The notes below the pieces were generated by a model. It had not been told where the DNA came from. It saw only the letters and a program-made list of their open reading frames with translations, and searched no databases. Positions 55,181 to 64,000 of a DNA stretch of 64,000 bases are shown here, piece by piece. The translations under genes were made by a program, and so were the position numbers. Position 1 is the stretch's first letter; the number at the start of each line of letters is the position of its first letter. The stretch is from NCBI RefSeq assembly GCF_026914265.1, contig NC_069135.1, forward strand, positions 62,486,738-62,550,737, in the 5' to 3' direction. The DNA is from Mya arenaria. Its lineage: Eukaryota; Mollusca; Bivalvia; Myida; Myidae.

Positions 55181-55319
55181 CATTTTAACATACAAGTTAA
55201 ATGGTATAAATGAACGCCAATCATGTGTAGCTGTTACAAAAATTGTTCCAATGCCGAGACTCTTGAAAGTGAAATCGTCTACCTTTTGTAAAAATATACA
55301 TATACAAGCATGATTCTCG

Positions 55320-57574
55320 GGCTATCTGTAAAATCATGAACAGTCAATGAAAACACTCCCATACAGAGACAACTAAAATACAGGTTATTAAAGAGTAAAT
55401 TGTACCGCGGAAAGTATGGCGTGTAACGGAAGAAAATACCTTGGCTGCCGAGGATGTTGAATAATGAGCGTTGGTATTTTATTCCTTATAGCCATGATTC
55501 CTTTACGACTATTTTACAAAGGAAAAAAAGTAAATCGTGATTCTCATTAAACATAATTTCGTTTAAAAGAATGAAAACTCCAAATGTAAATATGACACAA
55601 ATTATACCCAAAGAAATATATTGAGCGCAGCCAAATCTTATGTGGAGGAACTTGTTCGAAAAAGCACTTTAAATTGTGTGGCGTCATATTGTTACGTAAT
55701 AGAAATTTTGCAAATGATCTCGTTGACGTGTTAGACGATGTTTAATGAGTTACAAAAGGACAAAAAACTCAATGTTCAGAAAGGAATTTATTATTATCCT
55801 ATTAAATCATATTTTATTTTACAATAAATTCATAGATATTGATTTGGTCAAGATTATCCAAACTTGTTAATGAATGGACAATATTTATGTAGAATAAGTA
55901 TCAACCAATCAAATCATTTCAATATAAATACTTGCCAAAAGGTAACCTGCGGATAATGTATCGAAATAACCTATGGAAAATAACCCGTGGACAACATGAC
56001 TAATTTGTCAACAGATAACCAGGTTTATACAATTGGCTGTCAAAGTACACATACCTGGATTATGTAAATCTCAAAAAATGTAGTTCACACGTTGCTTTTG
56101 GAAAAAAATGTACATTCAATGTACGAAGTTACCTCTGCTGAACTCATTTTCGTAGACAACGTGATAATATTATGTTTGCTTTAACTTTTGTTTGAAGTGT
56201 ATATAAATAATCAATTCGCTTCATCGATGTTCATCATGGTTATTAACAATTTGATCAAGTGCATATATATCATAACACTTGTTCTAAATAAATATTGTTC
56301 CTTAATTTGTACAAAGCAATGGATTCACTTTTATGGCCACCCATCGTTCAAATGATATTCCATAAGCTGCTGGTGGTAAATCAGCCTGCAAGGAAATGAT
56401 CTTTGGGTGGTGCATTTTTTTAAAAGTTGTTCATAAAAAATAGTTGTTTTCAGTACATGCACCCACTTTGAAGCAACATATATTAATAAAAACACAAAAC
56501 TATCTTGTAAGAAACGGCTTGCTTTATCAAAAAAATATGTTAATACATAAGTCGCAAAGATTCTAAATAATCTAGACTGAATGGCTAAAACTAATGTCCT
56601 GATTTCCTGAAGTTCATTCACAAAAATATTTCTTGTTCAGGCTGTCAACATGTTTTGAAAGAAATGGCCGCTAAAAGGTCATAAGGAATTGTTGAAATTT
56701 ATACTGTAAAAAAGGATGGCCGAATTTGAAATATTTTAACCGCAATATTCTATATTTTAACCTCTGTCAAAGTTGTTCAACCCGTCGCTTATTATCAAAG
56801 GTATGGTCGACGACCAGTTGCTTGTGGGCGGTATACCTGTACAGACGTTGTTGAAGCTTCATTTTTTAAAAAAAAACATTCACCAAAAGGCGAGCTGTTT
56901 TACGTACATGATTTTGTGAAAACTTTATAAATCTTTGTTATAGATACTATTATATGAATTTATTTAAGCAAGTCTCAACCAGAGCAAATACTTGGAAATC
57001 TATAAACGGAATGAAAATGTGTACTTTCCTCTTTGAATATTTATGCAATGCTTTTCACACTCGATTACCCTAAATAATAGTAAACATGTATATGCATAAA
57101 ACACTTCTTGTTAGCTGTTACTCATGGGGGCGTGAGCAGTGAGCCTACCATTTATGTCAGTGAAAGTCTTAATCAATCTAAGAAATGATCACATTGCTCA
57201 TTTATTCATCACTCTTCTTCAATTTACTGATGTTGTAGATTTAAAAAGAAGAGACAAATCATTGATGAGTGCTGAATGGAGTGTTTTTATAGATCAAAGC
57301 CCCGAGTAAAATATAGTACTATAATATAGGTTTTAATTGAAACATGTTGAAGAGAGAGTAGGAGGATGAGACAAACTTCTAAAATGATAACGAGCACTAT
57401 AAGATATGCTATTATTTATGTTTCATAAACATGGTTGTAACTTTAAATTTTCAATTTTGTATGTCTCTCGGCATTTCAGCAAACCGGTCGGTAAATAAAC
57501 CACAGCGGGCGATAGTGACGATGGATTAAATGAGTGCACAAAGAAAAATAATTAAATTAAACGAGTTTCGCTGT
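55320..57574. other. Non-coding, paralogous to 32.5-36.16 kb
   Basis: Includes the inverted 55844-55909 segment. No genes recognised. Confidence 0.45.
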
Positions 57575-58200
57575 TTTATTAAAAATAAAATACATGGATT
57601 TCAAATTCACTGCACATAGCAAAATCATTGATAGTATAACGATTTTACACAATCTGTTTTCAAATAATGGTTTATATTTCATGATTTTATTATGCATCGT
57701 ATCAAAACATATAGTGTTTTAAATCTCTTAGTCTGTTCTGATTTTTACACCATCTGATAAATGTTGGCTAACCTTTCACTTTACTTGACTCATTGTCCAT
57801 GCTGCATACATTGATACATATGGTGTTATTTAAGGTTATATCCGAACTAATATAAATATCACAGAGTTAAAGAAGCACACATTTAATGATTGATACATTC
57901 GGGCAAACTTATAAAACAATCATTTTACATGATAAAATATACATAAACGTCGGGACTCAATAGTTGAATTAATAATTTTCTCATAAAGATGCAATCTAAT
58001 AATGCTCAAAATTTGGCAGATATTTTGAAGGCTCATTGGAATAATCTGTTAGTAATATCACGTTCAATTTAGCACGAGACCTTACGTAACATGATTACGT
58101 CCTTAATGAAAATATAAGCTTATGATGGTCTTGGCGATTCCTGACTTCGTCCTTCTTTATATCATTCTCACCACGACCATCATGCAAGCAACTTGTTTAG
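57575..58200 (-). other. Gene C terminal exon: stop codon and 3' UTR
   Basis: TTTTTCAG then CTAAACAAG gives Cys completion and TAA at 58197-58199. Minus-strand AATAAA is at 57575-57580. It is longer than in gene A because of about 310 bp of extra sequence near 57713-58026. Confidence 0.5.
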
Positions 58201-58468
58201 CTGAAAAATGTAAAACGGGTTTTAATTGTTATATCGTTATGGCATAGTTTATAATTATATTCATTTGCAAGAATGGATAAGAATATAAGAGCATAGTTTT
58301 AAACACTATATTTGCAAACCACTGTAGATTGGTAAGAATATAGATGTTTTATCTGCTGTTTTGTTTAATGCCAGTTGTCCAATTACCATAAAATAAGGTT
58401 GCACCTTTATATAGTTATGAAACACCTAATGTTTTATGTATCAATAAAGGGAATTTTAGCATATTCAC

Positions 58469-58919
58469 CAATGGTCGAGTTTCCCACAGGGTCCACACGC
58501 TTTCTCTTCCGGAACACATCCGCCTCTCGTATCATCGAACACTTCTCCAACAGCACATTTGATCGTGCCAATGTATTTCCCTCTCTGGTAATGAACATAA
58601 CGATCACATCGTCCGAAATCGTCCAGATAAAACCCGTCTACTTTCGTACCGCACTCAGGCATCATTCCCCCGTGTTCTCGAGGAATCATATCCAATGAAA
58701 CGCATTCGTTCTTTTCCGGATGGAAGAACTGTGCGCCGTCTACGTCAGGTTTGCATCGGTCAGTTTTGATTGTGCGCTCCTTGTAACATACGACGTAGAA
58801 CGGAGTCCATAGTCTGCCTGGGTGGATGGTAATTCCATCACCTTTATCCACACAGCTTGGTAGTCGTTCGTTACAAGGCATACAATGGGAACCGCCGCAC
58901 ACTTTGTATTTGTATTGAC
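58469..58919 (-). CDS. Gene C exon 3
   Basis: Acceptor CTTCCGCAG. Starts CQYKYKVCGGSHCMPCNERL then CVDKGDGITIHPGRLWTPFY. The third module lacks its third cysteine. Donor GTGAAT; read-through gives Trp then TGA at 58465. Confidence 0.84.
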
Positions 58920-59967
58920 CTGCGGAAGACAGAATTATATTATCATTTGTTCAGTTATAAACCCCATGAAATAAGTTCGTAGTTGTAAAAAATAATCCAA
59001 GTAATTTCAAGATATACCAAGTAGAGCCTTTATTTTAACTAGAATGTTAAACATACTATTATTTCTTACCACGAATACATAAACAGATGCCAACTTACAG
59101 CCATCCTTGAACTCCGTCCTGGTTCCACATTTGACATTCTCAAAATTGTCACATTGTTTGGTCTCTGTGTTAAACAGCTGGGGGTAACGGCATTCAACAA
59201 GGTGCTGTTCATATAATCGGGGTATCGATGTGTAACGAACACTACAATTGTAAAAGGCTTGACATTCCGTGGGGTGGGGGAACACGCCACCATATAAGTT
59301 ACATCGTTCCTCTGGGCTAAGATGCCCTGAAAAGCAAATATGATTTGTATCAACGGACTCATACCTTCATCCACTATATAGTTTATGCTTTTAATGCCTT
59401 CTGTGGGTTGCAGCCACAGCAAAATGAATTTTTATTACAATGGAATTGGATTTTCCATGTGTGAATTAATTACTTTATATTGATGTAAAATATTGGAAAC
59501 AAATCATGACTTATGTGTACATGAGTTTGATGACTCTGATAACAATCTCCTAATTTGATATAAACGAGCTGCTGGTCGACTCTGTTGACTTAGGTTCGAA
59601 TTAAATCCTCTAATAAGGGATCAACAGAAAACAAGAAAAAACAAAACTGAGAATAACAACATCGTTAGAGCTCACCTTGATCGGGCGATTCGGTTATGTG
59701 GCTGCCGCTTCCATCTGTTGTTTTCTTGCAGTCATCGTAAATAGAACCTTTATTAACACAAACGTTCGAGCTGGAGCTGAACACAGAGCCAGGAGGACAA
59801 GGCGGCATCTCCACGGGATTCCCGAACACACACAAGTAGTAGCCGGTACAGTCGGCCTTTCCGATGATCTTATATTCACCCGGAGTGCATTGCACGAGTT
59901 CGTTTTGGCCAGCAGCGACTAATGTTGCCGCGGTCAAAGCATACAACGCTGTGATGTGTCCAATCAT
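58469..59967 (-). CDS. Gene C: CBM14 protein, paralogue of A, one module cysteine lost
   Basis: Join (minus) 59676-59967, 59099-59326, 58469-58919, then 58197-58200; 324 residues, same exon sizes as gene A. Signal peptide MIGHITALYALTAATLVAAG. Differences from A are mostly conservative, but in the third module the conserved CDRYVHC reads CDRYVHY (TGC to TAC), followed by QRGKY instead of QGGNY. CBM14 folds rest on three disulfides, so this module should lack one. The gene is otherwise intact, so it may be expressed with a weakened third module, or be early in decay. Confidence 0.83.
59099..59326 (-). CDS. Gene C exon 2
   Basis: 228 nt, phase 1 to phase 1, acceptor TTTTCAG, donor GTAAGT. RYTSIPRLYEQHLVEC replaces RYTWIPRFFEQHLVEC of gene A. 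All six cysteines are kept. Confidence 0.87.
59676..59967 (-). CDS. Gene C exon 1
   Basis: 292 nt with donor GTGAGC. Signal peptide and first module as in gene A, with a few substitutions (PCPPGS for PCAPGS, VCVNKG for VCVPKG). Confidence 0.87.
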
Positions 59968-59999
59968 TGTTTAGCTATCAATAACGTTTTGTTTAGTAT

Positions 60000-60120
60000 A
60001 TTACAGTTTATGAATTATACGGGAAAATATAAATGCTTTTAATATTGTAAAGAATTTTAGTATATTACAGTTTATGAATTATACGGGAAAATATAAATGC
60101 TTTTAATATTGTAAAGAATC
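60000..60120. repeat. ~60-bp tandem duplication upstream of gene C
   Basis: TTTAGTATATTACAGTTTAT and GGAAAATATAAATGC occur twice about 62 bp apart. Gene A has one copy at 38275-38340. Confidence 0.85.
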
Positions 60121-60227
60121 TAATTTAATGCTTTTCCAAAAGTACAGTCCTCGATATAGTAAGCCTAGCTTTGCTATAATACTTCTCAATCTTCAATCTG
60201 AGAATAGTTTCAAGTTGTAGGATGCAA

Positions 60228-60268
60228 GTATATATAGCTGTGCGTAAACCGCTTGTAGGCGGGTCTTT
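60228..60268 (-). promoter_or_regulatory. Gene C core promoter: TATA and GC motif
   Basis: CTATATATAC and AAAGACCCGCCTA on the minus strand, same spacing from each other as at gene A, although the local duplication places them ~60 bp further from the ATG. Confidence 0.55.
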
Positions 60269-60734
60269 GTAGCAATTATTAATATTCGCTCTTGGCTTTA
60301 TGACGTATTTGCAAAATTTCAACAAAAATGAAAATGCATTAACTCATGTTAATGGCTCATGTTTAAGTAATTCATATTTTAATAAATTATCTTAATAAAG
60401 ACATTTTCCGGATATGTTTAGGTGCATTTAAGGATAATGAAATTTAAATTTAACCACTTTACTCGTAATATCTGTTATAAAATACGAAACAGTGTAAGAT
60501 GGTTTTGTATTTTTCTACATTATGCCTTTTAAGAAAGCTTGGTGATAATTTATATACTGTTATATACAATTAGTTACCAATTTTTTTCCTGATTAAAATA
60601 AACACCAATCTTATTGATTGTTCCAAAAATATTCGAGCTATCATATTTCAAAATTCCCCTGCTGAATTTGTTGGGTTTCATTTCTTTGTGATGCTTTATA
60701 ATTAGCAATGTTAAGTAATTAGATCGTCTTGGCG

Positions 60735-61990
60735 GCGGGAACAACGTACACTCGAGGACGAACATTAAAACATGATACAGTAACACACATCAGACATTGT
60801 GAACGGGAACACCGTGCACTGGGAGACGAACATTAAAACATAATACAGTAACACACATCAGACATTGTGAACAGGAACACCGTGCACTGGGAGACGAACA
60901 TTAAAACATGATACAGTAACACACATCAGACACTGTGAACGGGAACACCGTACACTGGGGGACGAACATTAAAACATAATACAGTAACACACATCAGACA
61001 TTGTGAACGGGAACACCGTGCACTGGGGACGAACATTAAAACATGATACAGTAACACACATCAGACACTGTGAACGGGAACACCGTACACTGGGGGACGA
61101 ACATTAAAACATGATACAGTAACACACATCAGACACTGTGAACGGGAACACCGTGCACTGGGGGACGAACATTAAAACATGATACAGTAACACACATCAG
61201 ACATTGTGAACGGGAACACCGTGCACTGGGGGACGAACATTAAAACATGATACAGTAACACACATCAGACACTGTGAACGGGAACACCGTGCACTGGGGG
61301 ACGAACATTAAAACATGATACAGTAACACACATCAGACACTGTGAACGGGAACACCATACACTGGGGGACGAACATTAAAACATGATACAGTAACACACA
61401 TCAGACACTGTGAACGGGAACACCGTGCACTGGGGGCGAACATTAAAACATGATACAGTAACACACATCAGACACTGTGAACGGGAACACCGTACACTGG
61501 GGGACGAACATTTAAACATGATACCGTAACACACACCAGGCATTGTGAACGGTAACACCGTGCACTGGGGGACGAACATTAAAACATGATACAGTAACAC
61601 ACATCAGACATTGTGAACGGGAACACCGTACACTGGGGGACGAACATTAAAACATGATACAGTAACACACATCAGACACTGTGAACGGGAACACCGTGCA
61701 CTGGGGGACGAACATTAAAACATGATACAGTAACACACATCAGACATTGTGAACGGGAACACCGTACACTGGGGGACGAACATTAAAACATAATACAGTA
61801 ACACACATCAGACATTGTGAACGGGAACACCGTGCACTGGGGGACGAACATTAAAACATAATACAGTAACACACATCAGACACTGTGAACGGGAACACCG
61901 TGCACTGGGGGACGAACATTAAAACATGATACAGTAACACACACCAGGCATTGTGAACGGGAACATCGTGCACTGGGGGACGAACACCGT
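60735..61990. repeat. 68-bp satellite array, ~18 units
   Basis: Same unit as 38985-41757, dominated by the variants CATCAGACATTGTG and CATCAGACACTGTG. It ends with the same exit sequence, GACGAACACCGTGCAACTTG. Confidence 0.95.
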
Positions 61991-62687
61991 GCAACTTGTT
62001 GAATATGTTTAAATCAAGACTGTATATTGTACTCATGGTTTACTTTTATCCACTTTCATTTATTTTCGAAGCTATTTTTAGTTATTCTAAAAAAGCCTGC
62101 GTTTAAATGTATATTAGCACGAAGATTAATTGGATTCAATTTTTTAAATACGAGATGCGTTTTATATTATAACAGTACACTTTGTAAAGGACAGAAAGAA
62201 TTGCACTGCGTTCGAGCCATTTATTATATGAGGGTGAGTTAGATGAATTAGCGAGGAATACAGGTATATAAAGATATAACAATCACATATATTTTACATT
62301 TAATTGAACAAAATGTAAGGATTTCAAAGGCACATCACAAGGCAAAATTCATAAATAAAATAATGAAATCTATTTACTAATGAATGATAATAATTCAAGA
62401 TGAAAACATAATCGTACCATTACCAGAACAACTTTATTAGAATCGGGTTTTCTTTTGTTTTAAGTTATATACAATGTTACATCATTCAGCAATGTAATGC
62501 AAATTAGGTACTAATGAGTTTATAAACAATCAAGGTTGGTTAATAAGTTAGCTAAACAAAATGTTAAATGGGTTGCATGTACAATGACACTATGTTTTTG
62601 ACATTTAACACTTGTTTGTAATATCATCGTCATTCGTCATCTCGCCCATGTTCATATTCTTTTTCGGAAAGTGTGAAAGAAGTTTCT
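61991..62687. other. Non-coding between satellite and gene D
   Basis: Paralogous to 41758-42728 with a ~260-bp deletion. The gene D 3' UTR probably lies here; the AATAAA candidate of gene B is mutated (TTTAATT). Confidence 0.45.
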
Positions 62688-62941
62688 CAGCTGAAGATAT
62701 ATAGATTGATTTATTTGTTAGAACTTAACGATTAAGAGTTTGCATTAATATGTATTTCAAATGCAAGAACAATACAACAGGTTTGAAATGAATGTAATGA
62801 CATATTGTAGCGTTGAAGCATTTCACATACGTACATTAATAGTTTAAATCAGTGGGATTGCATCGTGTTTAGTCGTTTAGACGTCCGTTGAGATTTTAAT
62901 TACTACTATAAATCGTTATCAAAACGTAAAAAGACACTCAC

Positions 62942-63396
62942 CAATGGTCAAGTCTTCCGCAGGGTCCGCATGCTTTTTCTTGCGGAACGCAGCCGCCTTT
63001 TGAGCCATCGAACACCTCGCCAACCGCACATTTCACCGTGCCAATATATTTTCCTCCCTGGCAACGCACGTATCGGTCACATCGCCCAAACTCATCCTGA
63101 TGGAATCCGTCTACTTTTGTACCGCACTCGGGCATCATTCCCCCGTGTTCTCGAGGAATCATATCTAATGAAACGCATTCGTTTTTTTTCCGCATGGAAC
63201 AATTGTGTTCGGCCATTTTCGTCAGCTTGGCATCTCTCCTCTTTGATCGTGCGTTCTTTGTAGCATACGGCGTAGAATGGACTCCAAGGTTTTACTGGAT
63301 GAACGTTTATTCCGTCAGGTTTGCCCACACAGCTTGGAAGGTCGACACTGCAGGGTCTACAGTGGGCAACGGGACACTGGTTGGATCTGTATTGGC
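62942..63396 (-). pseudogene. Gene D exon 3 with frameshift
   Basis: Acceptor GTACTTCAG, donor GTGAGT, both intact. 455 nt against 454 in gene B because of the inserted base. Confidence 0.8.
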
Positions 63397-63613
63397 CTGA
63401 AGTACAACAAAATACAAACTATTTTTCAGGAGTTAGGGTGTATTATATAAATAATATTATTGGGTGCTGGCCAGAACTTCTGGAATCTACTAGGTGCCGA
63501 AAATTTAGAGTTGCATCAATTTATGATATATGTTGGTGTTCAAAGTGTAATTACCAATGCATTTTGGCTGTTGAATTTCTATATTTCAAACAAAGTTTGA
63601 TAGGTCAACTTAC

Positions 63614-63844
63614 ATCCATCCTTGAACTCTGTCCTGCTACCACATTTTACATTCTCAAAATGGCCACACTGTTTGGTCTCAGTGTTGAACATCTGTGGGT
63701 AGGGACATTCAACAAGGTGTTGCTCGAAGAACCTGGGAATCCCATGTGTGTAACGGACACTGCAATTGTAGAAGGCTTGACATTCCGTGGGGTGTGGGAA
63801 CACGCCTCCGAACATGTTGCATCGTTCCTCTGGGCTAAGAGGCC
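63614..63844 (-). CDS. Gene D exon 2
   Basis: 231 nt with no coding differences from gene B exon 2 that I can see. Six module cysteines, splice sites intact. Confidence 0.8.
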
Positions 63845-64000
63845 CTGGAAAGTAAAACTAATTTTTAGCAAATTGATTCATAAAACAGGATTTATGTGTA
63901 AACTTTCGGCTACTGAGCTTGTTTCTTTATTTTTTCATATAATAATTAATATCTTTAAAGATGCATGATATACTCTTCTATACATTATTTGCCAAGAGTA

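Larger units (their letters stand above)
62942..63844 (-). pseudogene. Gene D: CBM14 gene, frameshifted, 5' exon outside window
   Basis: Exons 2 (63614-63844) and 3 (62942-63396) are near-identical copies of gene B, and exon 4 would start at 62690. In exon 3 the run encoding HPEKNEC has one extra base: the plus strand shows eight T after 63181 where gene B has seven. The frame is lost before the third CBM14 module and Pro is replaced by Ala just before it. Downstream of the shift the old frame is still clean, so the lesion is recent or a homopolymer sequencing/assembly error. Exon 1 is expected near 64.3 kb, outside the window. Confidence 0.75.
50224..64000. repeat. Segmental duplication, block 2 (runs off the window)
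   Basis: Co-linear paralogue of 26923-44041. The last base of the window still matches block 1, so it continues outside. Compared with block 1 it lacks the 29099 LINE tail, the 32179 and 32661 elements and ~1.35 kb at 33.3-34.7 kb. It has extra sequence at about 54.13-54.90 kb and 57.71-58.03 kb. Confidence 0.9.

Overview
This is a eukaryotic, AT-rich, repeat-dense window, most likely from a mollusc and probably a bivalve. The reasons are spliced genes with GT-AG introns, a spliceosome-assembly helicase with animal-type architecture, secreted chitin-binding proteins, and many palindromic or tandem-repeat elements of the style common in bivalve genomes. The species call is inference; no prokaryotic features were seen.

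Region 1 (1-24.9 kb, + strand) is one gene: nine exons of DDX20/Gemin3, a DEAD-box helicase of the SMN complex. The Q-motif and N-terminal exons lie upstream of the window. Walker A, the PTRE box, DEAD, SAT, motif V and motif VI are all in frame across the splice junctions, ending in a 2.57-kb terminal exon with an acidic, low-complexity tail. The introns are packed with mobile elements: a ~5.9-kb element with subterminal GGACGTTAC motifs, a nested Mutator-like relic, several MITEs, and three elements built of ~150-180-bp tandem units. The gene also shows repeated local exon duplication. One exon 3' half plus its splice donor is amplified as a 22-copy, 70-bp array, and two other exons have decayed copies just upstream.

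Region 2 (24.9-26.9 kb) holds a LINE relic and two adjacent near-perfect palindromes.

Region 3 (26.9-64 kb) is a large tandem segmental duplication. Block 1 (about 26.92 to at least 44.04 kb) and block 2 (50.22 kb to the window end) share order and orientation. Each block carries two minus-strand genes for small secreted proteins with peritrophin-A (CBM14) chitin-binding modules, here called A and B in block 1 and C and D in block 2. A 68-bp satellite array lies between them (about 41 units in block 1, 18 in block 2). One CBM14 module sits per exon with phase-1 introns, and each promoter has a conserved TATA box about 200 bp from the ATG. Gene C has lost a module cysteine and gene D carries a homopolymer frameshift. 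The blocks differ by retroelement and MITE insertions, a small inversion and array copy number. The B/D tract is almost identical while the rest has diverged, which suggests recent gene conversion or an assembly artefact. The 45-50.2 kb spacer is non-coding with local duplications and degenerate minisatellites.

All calls come from reading the sequence by eye. Exon boundaries rest on splice consensus plus reading-frame continuity, and family names on remembered motifs.
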